This document shows, piece by piece, positions 9,335 through 18,644 of a DNA stretch of 64,000 bases; positions within the stretch are counted from its first letter, which is position 1, and every line of letters starts with the position of its first letter. Made by a program: the position numbers and the translations under genes. The DNA lies in the NCBI GenBank assembly GCA_030280995.1, contig JASXTE010000011.1, positions 5,489,501 through 5,553,500 on the forward strand, written 5' to 3'. The notes under the pieces were generated by a model, which saw only the letters and a list, made by a program, of their open reading frames with translations, did no database searches and was not told the origin of the DNA. Source of the DNA: Hemileia vastatrix. Lineage: Eukaryota; Basidiomycota; Pucciniomycetes; Pucciniales; Zaghouaniaceae.

Positions 9335-12300
9335 CTATGATTTTTTCTTTTTATACTTTTTTAGTAGAGTAGGAAGATTAGATATCTCCTTCCCAGGTAT
9401 CCAAGAATCATATTCAGATGATTTATTCTTGAATCTCAATAAGTATTCTGTACCTTTCTCAGCAGTGACTATTCTATCATTTAAAATTTTTTCAATTTCT
9501 GCTGTCTCAGTGATTTCATTTGGGGTTTTCTTTGGTCTACCCCTCCTTTTTGGAAATAAATCACTATTGGATGTGTAAGGTTTCAAAAGAGATATTGGAA
9601 AAACAGGATGTTTTCTGTCATATGGGGAATACAGAATAACTTCAACTGCATTATCTCCAATCATTCTTCTGACAACAAAAGGACCAACAAATGGATCTTT
9701 TAATTTGTTATTACCTTGTAAGTTGAAGTGGACTGTAGAAATCAACACTTCATCACCCTTTTTAAAAGTGTATTCTTTATGGGATTTGTCCCATCTTTTC
9801 TTCTCATATTCAAACGATTTTTCAATACATTTTTTAGCATGATTTCTACATAATTGTTGCGTTTGAAGAAAAGATTTTACACCAGGATGTATATCCAATT
9901 TAGGTATTTTGTTATTGAGAATTTGGGCAGTAGTATTAGGAACATATCCAAGCCAGAGCTCAAAAGGCTTTCTTTGAGTAACAGAATGAACAGTGCTATT
10001 ATAAGCAAATTCTAACCCAGGAAGTAAGGTAACCCAATCATGAGTGAATCTGTCATTATCTTTATACTCAAGGCCAAAGGCACAATATCTTCTTATCATG
10101 TCCTCTAAAGTCTGAATCATTCTATCAGCTAAACCATCAGTCTGAGGGTGATAGGCAGTAGAAAGTTTCAGATCACAACCACAAACATCCATCAGAGACA
10201 TCCAAAATTTAGAAGTAAATTTAGGGTCTCTGTCAGAGATTATGGCTTTAGGAAAACCAGCAGTATTAAACATATGAGACCACCATAAGAAAGCTAATTC
10301 TTTAGTGGAAACATCCTTGTGGGTAGGGATAAATTTACACATTTTTGTGAATCTGTCCACAATAACCCAACAAGAGTTATAACTGTCTTTACCAGCAATA
10401 GGTAATCCTGTTACAAAATCCATGTTTATTATTTGCCATGGAGCATCAGGAGGTTCAATATGTTGCATTAATCCTGCTCTTTTACCAGTTAATCTTTTTG
10501 ATTTTTGGCATGAATCACAGGATTCAACATATAATTTTGTGTCCTCAGACATATTAGCCCACCAAGCAGTGTTCTTAATTCTGATCATTGTTTTGTCAAG
10601 ATCATAATGTCCAGCTAATATGTCATCATGACAAATTTTCAAGATGATTTCTTTCATGGAAGGAGGAATAAAAATAACATTACTCAACTTTCTTCTATAA
10701 TATAGATATCCTTCATCAATTGAAAATTTACCTTTTTCCAAACCTTTTTGGTACTTTGGTGGAAGGGATTTAATTAATGCTTGTATTGAAGCATTCTTTG
10801 GATCATTTAATATGGTGCATAACTTTTTCAAGTCAGTGTCCTTATCATATGATTCCAGAATAAGAAGTAATAGCTCTTCCTCCATATCAACCACATATAT
10901 CCCATGAATATGAATAATTTCATCCTCAGGATCATTAGCAGGATTAGAGTCATCATTTGGTAAAGGTAACCTTGATAACATATCCACATTTGAGTGAGCA
11001 ATACCAGCCCTATGAATAATTGTCATTCTCCCTCTGTACTCTTGAACAGCCAGCTTCCATCTAAACATATGTCTATTAGGTGTTTTCAAGTTTAAAAGGG
11101 ATTTAACTGCACTGCAGTCAGTGACAAGTTCAAATTTCTGGTCATCTAGGTAATAATGAAGCTTTTTTAGAGCCCATACTACAGCTAAACACTCTAATTG
11201 AGTAGCACCATATTTCAATTCACTATGTCTCAAGGTTCTTGAAATATAACAAATTACTACTTCTGAAACTTTATCATTTATCACTTGTTTTTGATGGAGG
11301 GCAGCACCAAGACCAATAAAACTGGCATCAGTGTACAAAACAAATGGTTGATCAAAGTCAGGTAAAGCAAGAATTGGTGCTGACATCAAACAGTGTTTCA
11401 TAGTGTCAAAGGCTCTTTGTCTTTCACTATTCCAGACAAAAGCAACATCCTTTCTAGTTAATTGGGTAAGGGGTAAAGCTATGACCTGGTAATTTTTAAT
11501 ATACTGTCTATAGTATCCACACATTACCAAAAAACTTTGGAGCTCTCTCACTGTTGTAGGAGCTTTCACCTGTTGTATGGCTGCCACTTTGTTCTGGTCA
11601 ACACATACCTGTAAGCCTGAAACAACATGACCAAGAACTTTTAAAGAATGGAAACCAAATTTACATTTCTTCAAAGCAAGTGTCATATTTATTTCATCCA
11701 TTTTATGGAATACTTTACACAGGTGTTTAAGATGGTCCTCAAATGTTTTTGAGAATATAATGATATCATCAATATAAACCATCAGCCAACCTTCAATTAT
11801 CTCTTGATGGAATGTGTTATCCATTACTTTTTGGAAAACAGAAGGGGCATTTTTAGGGCCAAATGGCATCCTATTATACTTATAAATACCCATATGAGTG
11901 GAAATCATCAAAAAGTTCTGAGAATTTTTCTCAACAGGTACCTGGTGATATCCCTTATTACCATCCAAACAGCTGATATATTTAGCACCCTGTAAAGTAG
12001 CATGTATAGAGCTGATTCTAGGTAAAGGATAGATATCATCAACAGTATAAGTATTTAGTGCTCTATAATCACCACATAACCTGGCTTTATCTTTCTCATA
12101 AGAAATTAGGACAGGTGAGATAACACAATATTTAGGTGTTTCAACTACCTTTTCAATAATATTCATTTTTAAAAGGGTAGAGATATTATCTTCAATATCT
12201 TTTCTCTTTGTGGGAGAAGCAGGATAAGGCTTCTTCTTTAAACTAGGTGGTATATCAGTTAATGGGCAAGACAATGAAAGTTTCATTTCCTCTTTAACTA

Positions 12301-13480
12301 ATCCCAGTTCATGTGACCCATGAGCAAAGGCCATAGGAAAAGATTTTATCAAGTTAATGATGGAATCTTTATCCTCACCAGAAAGTTGTTCTCCAAAAGA
12401 AGCATTGTCAATTTCAGACATAAGGGCATGCATTTCATTTGTAGATCTTCCTTTATATTGAACCACAGAATTACATGTGTTCAATTCTGGTTTTAATAAT
12501 TTTTTAGGGGAGGAAATTTTAAATTTTCTCTTCCCATTCATCCCCATTGTGAAACATTGGTTTGAAGGATCTAATTTTATGCCATACTTGGTTAAAATAT
12601 CATTTCCTACAATAAACCAATTGCTCAAGTTATCATTTTTCATGACAACAAAATCACAAATAGCTCTTACAAAACCATGGTTATATTTAAAAAACACTGG
12701 GACTTTGTATTTACCAATGGGGGACAAAACAGAGCCATACCCTCTCCAATTTTCAGAAATGATAGGCAACAGTTTAGATTTATAGTCTTGATCTACTGAA
12801 GCAAGTGCTCTTTCAGATACTACACTTCCTCCAGCTCCAGAATCCAGAACAACTTCAATTCTGGTTCCATTGATCAAGACTGGTGCCTTAAGAGGGGCAA
12901 TAACAATTGAGTTATTCTCAATGTTCTTTATGATCTCAGCATCCTCAACTGTAGACAAAGCATTATTATCAATATCAATAGTATTTAAATAATGAATGTC
13001 TTCTTCCAGCATCAAGATTTCTTGTTGAGATTCATATGAAATATTGCTGGCACCATCACTTGATGTATTATCCAGTGCCACTGTGTCATCAGCATGCTCC
13101 TCTGTTTGTTCTACAAGATTTATCTTCTTATCACAAACATGGCCTTTCTGCCAAGGCTTGTTGCACTTGAAGCAAGTGTTTGTTGCATACTTCTTTGGTG
13201 CAACAGGGGCAGAAGGTTTACCAACCTTTTCCAGAGGTTTTTGTTGGTAAGTGGAGGGTTTCTCCAAAGGGGTCCTAGGAATGAATCTTCTTGAATCATA
13301 CTTATTGTTTAGAAGTATCTCATTGCAAGTATTAATGAAAGAAGAGGGTTCTTTGGAGAACTCAGTCCTAGCCACAATCAAGTCTCTCAGAGACATTGGT
13401 AATTTATAGAGGATCCTGTCCTTCCATAAATCAAACTCCATATTTGGGTCCATTGCCCTTAAGATTTTTACAAGTTTCAT
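9335..13480 (-). CDS. Element C gag C-terminus and pol polyprotein (1381 aa)
   Basis: Order: end of gag; a zinc knuckle of the CX2CX7HXC form (CFKCNKPWQKGHVC, about residues 102-116); aspartic protease VVLDSGAGGSVVS (about 210); RT with LCGDYRALN and intact YIDD (about 570); RNase H with LYTDASFIGLGAALHQ (about 715), LECLAVVWAL and TDCSAV; integrase zinc domain (CHDDILAGH..CDSCQKSK); catalytic Asp in MDFVTGLP (about 1018) and ISDRDPKF (about 1083). The third catalytic position reads Asp in TDGLADRM (about 1117), where relatives B and E have Glu. HPVFPISLLKP then a chromodomain (IEKILNDR..YLLRF..YDSWIP, about 1327-1373) end the protein. The listed Met is only the first after an in-frame TAA; translation normally comes from gag upstream. 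Confidence 0.95.
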   Translation of the reverse strand: MKLVKILRAMDPNMEFDLWKDRILYKLPMSLRDLIVARTEFSKEPSSFINTCNEILLNNKYDSRRFIPRTPLEKPSTYQQKPLEKVGKPSAPVAPKKYATNTCFKCNKPWQKGHVCDKKINLVEQTEEHADDTVALDNTSSDGASNISYESQQEILMLEEDIHYLNTIDIDNNALSTVEDAEIIKNIENNSIVIAPLKAPVLINGTRIEVVLDSGAGGSVVSERALASVDQDYKSKLLPIISENWRGYGSVLSPIGKYKVPVFFKYNHGFVRAICDFVVMKNDNLSNWFIVGNDILTKYGIKLDPSNQCFTMGMNGKRKFKISSPKKLLKPELNTCNSVVQYKGRSTNEMHALMSEIDNASFGEQLSGEDKDSIINLIKSFPMAFAHGSHELGLVKEEMKLSLSCPLTDIPPSLKKKPYPASPTKRKDIEDNISTLLKMNIIEKVVETPKYCVISPVLISYEKDKARLCGDYRALNTYTVDDIYPLPRISSIHATLQGAKYISCLDGNKGYHQVPVEKNSQNFLMISTHMGIYKYNRMPFGPKNAPSVFQKVMDNTFHQEIIEGWLMVYIDDIIIFSKTFEDHLKHLCKVFHKMDEINMTLALKKCKFGFHSLKVLGHVVSGLQVCVDQNKVAAIQQVKAPTTVRELQSFLVMCGYYRQYIKNYQVIALPLTQLTRKDVAFVWNSERQRAFDTMKHCLMSAPILALPDFDQPFVLYTDASFIGLGAALHQKQVINDKVSEVVICYISRTLRHSELKYGATQLECLAVVWALKKLHYYLDDQKFELVTDCSAVKSLLNLKTPNRHMFRWKLAVQEYRGRMTIIHRAGIAHSNVDMLSRLPLPNDDSNPANDPEDEIIHIHGIYVVDMEEELLLLILESYDKDTDLKKLCTILNDPKNASIQALIKSLPPKYQKGLEKGKFSIDEGYLYYRRKLSNVIFIPPSMKEIILKICHDDILAGHYDLDKTMIRIKNTAWWANMSEDTKLYVESCDSCQKSKRLTGKRAGLMQHIEPPDAPWQIINMDFVTGLPIAGKDSYNSCWVIVDRFTKMCKFIPTHKDVSTKELAFLWWSHMFNTAGFPKAIISDRDPKFTSKFWMSLMDVCGCDLKLSTAYHPQTDGLADRMIQTLEDMIRRYCAFGLEYKDNDRFTHDWVTLLPGLEFAYNSTVHSVTQRKPFELWLGYVPNTTAQILNNKIPKLDIHPGVKSFLQTQQLCRNHAKKCIEKSFEYEKKRWDKSHKEYTFKKGDEVLISTVHFNLQGNNKLKDPFVGPFVVRRMIGDNAVEVILYSPYDRKHPVFPISLLKPYTSNSDLFPKRRGRPKKTPNEITETAEIEKILNDRIVTAEKGTEYLLRFKNKSSEYDSWIPGKEISNLPTLLKKYKKKKS

Positions 13481-13495
13481 TAAAAACTCAATAGG

Positions 13496-15358
13496 TTAAT
13501 CAGTAGAAGAGTTATATCTAGTTTCCTCATACTGCCTTTGTTGAGCCATTCTGAACTTGGAGCCACCAAATTGTGCTTTAATTAATTTCTTCCAATCCTC
13601 CCATGAGTAGTCATTCCCATCCAGGAGAACAGATTCATACCAAATCAGGGCAACATTAGTGAAAAAAGAAATTAACTTGGACACAATTTCCTCATCTGGG
13701 AGTTTGTAAGAATTTTTTAAATTATCAATTCTTCAAATAAATTGTTGCCAATCAGAAGAAGAATCACCATCAAATGTTGGGTACTGGTCAAGTTTTGGCC
13801 AATTCTTTTGATTTGAAGGAGTCTCCTTAGTACTAGCTTGTTTCTGAGTAAGAAGCAGCTGTAATTTCTCTAATTGTGCTGAAATCTCATTGTTTAATCC
13901 TTCTGTTGCAGATCCTGGTGCATCATCAGTTTTTGATGGAAACTCAGTGTTATCAACAGGTATTTCTGGATCAATTTTTATTTTAGATGAACTAGCCACA
14001 GGTACTGGTTGAGCATCCTGCACTATATGTTCCTTCACAGAAATGTCAGAATATTTTTGGTCATTTAACAATGAGTTCAATTTTTCTTCAATGGTTGTTA
14101 GTCTTGTTTTCATTCTTGGAAGACTAGATAAACTTTCATTGATAGTTGCAAAAGATAATTGATTTTTATGTTGAAAAGATGACAAATGGTCACTCAATCT
14201 TTTCAGATTTATCTTATCTATCTCTACCTCCTGGCAACAGGCAGATACAGTATCTTTTAGTTTAGATAAATAATTTTTTATATTTTGCCATAAAGCAATT
14301 TTCTTTTCATGGGTTGCTTTGTAATGAGACAATTCATCAGAGACTCTCTGTGCTTCACTTTTTAATGCTTGATAACCCTGATCAGTTAACAAACTATTAT
14401 ATCTCTGAGTCAATTGCATATTGTTCATTACATGATTTTGCTTGGCAATAATATCTCTCAAGTGCTCATCATTAATTCTTGCTACATCTGGAGTGTTTCT
14501 CAATAAGGAAACTGAGTAACTTTCCAGACTCTCATAGAACTCAGGGTCAAGAGTTTCATCAATCACAGCCATATCAGGATTAATCATTGAGGTAGCAATT
14601 AAAAGTAATGGATTGGATACATGAGATAACTTTCTACTATTCCCAGCTTCTATAGGTCTCAAGGTTTCATCCTGCCTTCCAGATTTACCTGAAGGAACAG
14701 AGTCAGCCACAAGAAAAGGAACTTGAGAATCAATAGAGGGACGTACCAGGGTTTGCTGGGTATCACCATATTGGGCTTCCTTCTTCTTTTGCCTCCTTGA
14801 TAAGGGTGGGGAGGAGTGGGGCTGACCTGGGTGGGCCTTGATGGACCTACCTGAGGTAACTGATGCTGATTTTGAGCCAAGTAGTCTAACTGTGTGTTGA
14901 GCCAGTCCCACTTCCACTTGGATACTTCCACCATCTCTTGGGATTCGGGAGCCAATTGTTGTTGATCCCTGGGAGGAAGAGGTTTCTTCTTCTCTTGGAG
15001 AAAAGTATCTGTTCTTCTCACCTTTTCTTCCAAGGCATCTACCCTTACCTTTAGTCTCAAGCTTTCTGTCCTTAACTCCTTTATGTGAGTAGACAGATTC
15101 TTTACCTGCTGAGACAAAGGCATCTTTTTTATCCTGAAGCCTTTTGGAAGCTCTTCTGGTGGGTTTATCATGGGCTTCTGATCCTGAGTAGTGTCCACTA
15201 GGATTTCTACTTCTTCCATTTCTACATCCTGTTTGGGGCAAGGATTTATTAGTTTGAGAAATTCTTCTCGTTAAAGGAGAACTTACAGAAGTAGGCTCAT
15301 CATAATCAATTAAGTCTAGCTCTTCTTCACGTGCAGCAAAACCACTTTGATCAGTCAT
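13496..15358 (-). CDS. Element C gag, broken by two stops
   Basis: The start at 15358 is the first Met after the leader. The first 170 or so residues are basic and Ser/Gly/Arg-rich. Middle residues (about 250-450) are helical, with predicted coiled coil around ALKSEAQRVSDELSHY and KLKDTVSACCQ. The end has WPKLDQYPTFDGDSSSDWQQF, the typical Gypsy gag entry motif, followed by a capsid-like part at 13496-13684 (FFTNVALIWYESVL, SWEDWKKLIKAQFGG). A TGA near 13732 and a TAA near 13493 interrupt the frame; element B has a Gln codon and a Lys codon there, so both look like point mutations. The N-terminal part overlaps a second conserved frame (14659-15219). Confidence 0.85.
14659..15219 (-). CDS. Overlapping alternative-frame ORF inside gag of C (186 aa), conserved in B and E
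   Basis: Lies wholly within the gag coding region in another frame. Sequence shows an acidic start (MEEVEILVD), a Leu-rich heptad-like helix (LSTHIKELRTESLRLKVRV, then DALEEKV), a KKKPLPPRD hinge, then KWKWDWLNTQLDYL, a Pro-rich part and GGKRRRKP..SKPW. Elements B and E carry the same order in the same overlapping frame (KWKWDW / GWKWEW; HPYKGKK / HPHKDKKK; IPW / KHW), although neither copy is fully open. In B and E the frame ends with Trp-TAA; in C that stop reads TAC and the frame continues 28 residues. It could be a separate small protein, or an exon spliced into gag (a GTACGT donor-like site follows the Trp). Function unknown. Confidence 0.6.
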   Translation of the reverse strand: MEEVEILVDTTQDQKPMINPPEELPKGFRIKKMPLSQQVKNLSTHIKELRTESLRLKVRVDALEEKVRRTDTFLQEKKKPLPPRDQQQLAPESQEMVEVSKWKWDWLNTQLDYLAQNQHQLPQVGPSRPTQVSPTPPHPYQGGKRRRKPNMVIPSKPWYVPLLILKFLFLWLTLFLQVNLEGRMKP

Positions 15359-15717
15359 TTTAAGATTCTACTGAAATGAAGGAAAAGAGACAAAAATTAA
15401 TTAATCTTTATTTTTAATTTTTATTTAAAATAAAATAAAAATAATAAAAAAAATCTTTTTAGGATAAAAATCAACTTAAATAAAATTAATAAAAGAAAAA
15501 TTTAAAACCAGGATAATACAATCAACTGTAGAAATAAATTAGAATTTCTATTAATTTTTATTTTCAAGATTTAAATCAACTAATTTATTACCAGGATTTA
15601 TTGTCAACTCAAATAATCAAATATGAATCTTTATTAATAAAAATTATTTTAACTGATCACTTAACTACCAGGACTTAATGTCAACTGAAGTAATTTAAAT
15701 ATGAATTTTATTACTTA

Positions 15718-15943
15718 CACCGCGCAATACGGGGGGCGGACTTGTTAGCAAGTCTGCAACCTTGGACTCAAATTCACCACAGATTGAACACACATTGAGC
15801 TATTGACAAAGGAACCATACAATCAGGGATGAACACCACTCAGCATAACAGTTTTTTGGGTCTTCAACTAGAGTTCAGTATGAGTTCAGTATGAGTTCAG
15901 TCTGAGTTCAGGTTGGGGACTTGCTAGCAAGTCCACCCCCTAT
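15718..15943 (+). mobile_element. CACTA-like MITE, unit 1 of a dimer
   Basis: Starts CACCGCGCAATACGG, preceded by TTA (15715-15717). Terminal repeats carry GGACTTGYTAGCAAGTCY near both ends; the right one (15917-15934) is a perfect 18-bp palindrome. The interior holds GAGTTCAGT repeats of 10-11 bp. The right terminal dozen bases (ATTGCGTAGTG) are missing where unit 2 begins. Confidence 0.8.
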
Positions 15944-16217
15944 CACCGCACAATACAGGGGGCGGACTTGTTAGCAAGTCCGCAACCTTGGACTCAAATT
16001 CACCACAGATTGAACACACATTGAGCTATTGACAAAGGAACCATACAATCAGGGATGAACGCCACTCAGCAGAACAGTTTTTGTGGGTCTTCAAGTAGAG
16101 CTCAGTAGGAGTTCAGTATGAGTTCAGTCTGAGTTCCATCTGAGTTCTGTCTGAGTTCAGGTTGGGGACTTGCTAGCAAGTCCACCCCCTTTATTGCGTA
16201 GTGTATATTGCGTAGTG
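15944..16217 (+). mobile_element. CACTA-like MITE, unit 2 of a dimer
   Basis: Starts CACCGCACAATACAG and ends ATTGCGTAGTG, with that terminus repeated twice (TATTGCGTAGTG, TATTGCGTAGTG). It is followed by TTA (16218-16220), matching the TTA before unit 1, so the dimer transposed or arose as one unit. The reverse complement of the end, CACTACGCAATA, and the 3-bp TSD fit CACTA-type transposons. No transposase is encoded. Confidence 0.8.
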
Positions 16218-16907
16218 TTAAAAATATTTATTGGATTACCAGGACTCAAAGTCAACTGAAGTAATGAAATGTTAATTATTTATTAATAAAAAAAAATATA
16301 ATTGTCAGGAAAATTTGTCAACTGGAACAATTAAAAATTTAAATTAATCAGGACAAATGTCAACTGAAAAATTATAATAATTATTTTATTTAATAAAAAA
16401 TATTATTGTCAGGACAATTTGTCAACTGGAACAATTAAAAATCAAATTAATCAGGACAATTGTCAACTGAAAAATGATAATAATTAATATTAAAATATAA
16501 TTATTTTATTACCTCTGGGACTAAGAACAGTTATTGCTCTATTATGGTCAACCAGGAAAAATAAAAAAAATATAATAATAAAAATAAATTCCAATTACCA
16601 GACACCTCCCCCTGCAAAATGAGCAAATTAATGCCACTTACAGAGTGCTGAGTAAAAGGAAATACTTAGCAAATGAAGAGTGAAGAGTAACCCACAAATA
16701 GTAATAACAATAATTACCACAATATATACAATCTTTAGTCAGTATATGTACTTAAGTTTTGGAGCGCGGTTCAATTCCTGTTCGCAGCAAAAACTTAATC
16801 ACGTGACGTATGACGTTTGTCGTTTTCTTGCCTCCACTCGTCCTTTACAGGTACTTGTACCCCGATGGTCCCCTCGATTACTCCTCAAGTAATGTTGCGC
16901 CGTCGAT

Positions 16908-16927
16908 ATTTTGGAAAGGATCCCAAT
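16908..16927 (-). other. Primer-binding-site region of C
   Basis: Immediately inside the right (5') LTR the minus strand reads ATTGGGATCCTTTCC. The TGG complements a tRNA 3' CCA. B (ATTGGGGGTCTTTCC at 38972) and E (ATTGGGGGTCTTCCC near 52940) have related sites. The tRNA is not identified. Confidence 0.6.
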
Positions 16928-17737
16928 TGTCAAGGTTCACTTTTGGTCTAGAAGCTTTGGTACGGTGTTATATGAAGATTTTAAGGATTTATTGGACTCT
17001 CAAAGATTAGGTACGTATTTCTCAATCAAAGATGATTCTTTTACTCAATAATAAGAGGTAGATTAAAATATTTATATAAGTTATAGATTAGAATTACTTC
17101 CTTGTAAATACTAAAGATATAAAATATAAGAAGTAAGTGTTTTAACTTTGTAGTTGTAATAATAAGTGAGTTGGTAAAATAGAATGATTAAAAGACAACA
17201 AAAAGAGAGGCCTTTTATAGGCAAAGGAGAGACAAAGCATGGCAATCAAATTCTAAAAACAGTAGGAAAAGAGAGAGAAAAGAACATTCCAGAAAGAGTA
17301 TTTCAAATAATAAAGTTATTCTAAAAAGAAGGCGTCAAAAAGATGTATTTACAGAGTATGTCAGAAATACATCAATATTTTTAATATTTACTGTAAAAGT
17401 CAATCCTAAATAAGAAATTTGATTTTTTTGTATATATTTAATATTATTTGAATATTTAAATCTTATTTTATCTTTTTATTTATTTTTTAATATAAAATTT
17501 TATTTTTTTCCCAACCTGTCAAATGAGCACGGTGTTAGAGAAAAATATAAGGGACAAAATTATATTTTTAATTTTAATTAATTTTTTAATTTTAACATTC
17601 TGTAATTAGTTAATTTATTATAACTAATTTTAATGTAACTAAATTATAATTAAATAATAATTAAAAATTATAAGGTGCGGCTTCATCCAGTAATTAATTA
17701 ATTATTTCACTGGGTAAGTCTAGTAGCCTGGCTGACA
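16928..17737 (-). repeat. 5' LTR of C (810 bp)
   Basis: TGTCAAGG..GGCTGACA, near-identical to 8475-9300 but 16 bp shorter. Followed by TSD GTGTC at 17738-17742. Confidence 0.95.
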
Positions 17738-17742
17738 GTGTC

Positions 17743-18258
17743 TCAGTCTTTTCTTCAATAAGCGACGCACAGCGCAATAGTCAATGTAATAGTACGCTAA
17801 AAGGTTTATTAAATTTCTGTGGATTATTAAAAAGGGTAGTGAGCATAAACGGAATGGTTAGTTGAGGATTAAAGGGTTGGCGGATGTTAGTGAGGAGGGT
17901 CCAGGTGTAACAGGTGTATTTTTTAATGGTCTGTGGTGTGCGGAATAGTGGGTGGGTATGAGGTCAATGCGAGGAGGAGTAAAGGATATAAAAGGGGTTG
18001 GGTTTTTGGTTCGGCATTCTTTAGAATTAAATTATAAAACGTATATATAGTTAATAGTGGTAAAAGCTTTAGGTTAAATCATTATTATTGTATCTTTCCT
18101 TATTTTATCAATAATCATTTCTAATTCATAAATCTTTGATTATTGAGTTTCCAACCCTTTGTGAGATTTTAAGAATTTTAACATTGCCTTTAAATTATGT
18201 TAGAATTCTTCTCGAACATATCTTGAAGCAGTAGCTCTTCCTTCACGTCATCTTCAAA
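17743..18258. other. Non-mobile spacer with TATA-like motif
   Basis: Continuation of the locus interrupted by C. Richer in CpG and G than the neighbouring transposons. A plus-strand TATAAAAGGGG occurs at 17986-17996. No coding frame is convincing on the plus strand; the minus strand runs into the Copia gag fragment. Confidence 0.4.
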
Positions 18259-18642
18259 TCACTTCCTCGAACATTTTCCCTGTGCATCAAAGAAGTTTCT
18301 AAACTCCTCCCTCCATCTCACTTCCAGGAACACCCTCGACCTTGTGCGTAGGTTGTCCCGTGGCAGAGCAGACGTAGCATTGGATGAGCTCTCTGATTTT
18401 ATTTCAGCAGAAAATTGTTCCAGTAGAGACAAAAGATTGGACATGGAAAGATGGGTCTGCCTGACCTCATAAGGATGTAGAATAAGTGCCTTATGAGTCG
18501 CATAACATTCAGTGAGCTGACAAAGAAGGAAATGTGCTTCTTTTTTGCTTTCAATAGAGACCACTACTGATCCCAACTCATTAATGCGAGTTCTTAGATT
18601 GTTAACAAAACCCATTAAGTTTCCTTCTTGAAACTTTACATT
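18259..18642 (-). pseudogene. Copia gag, C-terminal fragment
   Basis: Minus-strand fragment reading KFQEGNLMGFVNNLRTRIN, then ELGSVVVSIESKKEAHFLL and FSAEIKSE. These match the second half of a UBN2-type Copia gag, which normally ends in a CCHC knuckle and continues into pol. Here the frame stops after GKCSRK and no knuckle, protease or integrase follows. Its N-terminal half is at 31096-31557; element D separates them. Confidence 0.8.
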
Positions 18643-18644
18643 GT

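Larger units (their letters stand above)
15461..16468 (-). repeat. Ten-copy bulged-hairpin array in the C leader
   Basis: Plus-strand copies of CAGGAC-N4/5-GTC-AA-CTG begin near 15461, 15509, 15565, 15592, 15669, 16240, 16306, 16349, 16410 and 16452. Each can fold as CAG/CTG plus GAC/GTC stems with an AA bulge. Stem bases co-vary: five copies have GAC with GTC, three have GAT with ATC, one is mixed and one is broken (GAA/GTC). The last four copies form a duplicated unit of about 104 bp. The array lies between the primer site and gag, interrupted by the MITE dimer. Confidence 0.7.
8475..17737 (-). mobile_element. Ty3/Gypsy element C, near-complete and young
   Basis: 9.26-kb minus-strand element with two LTRs, a perfect 5-bp TSD (GTGTC), a primer-site context beside the right LTR, a long leader, gag, pol with chromodomain and a purine tract beside the left LTR. 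The LTRs differ only by a 16-bp indel and a handful of substitutions, one of them CG to TG, so insertion is recent. Gag-pol is one frame except for two stops (near 13732 and 13493). The third integrase catalytic residue is Asp instead of Glu. A MITE dimer sits in the leader at 15718-16217. Confidence 0.95.

Noticed and set aside
16760..16800. tRNA-like T-arm (GGTTCAATTCC) in the C leader
   Set aside because: No A-box, no acceptor pairing and a weak T-stem; no cloverleaf can be drawn.
17986..17996. Promoter for a downstream plus-strand gene (TATAAAAGGGG)
   Set aside because: No plus-strand gene follows; kept only as a TATA-like motif.
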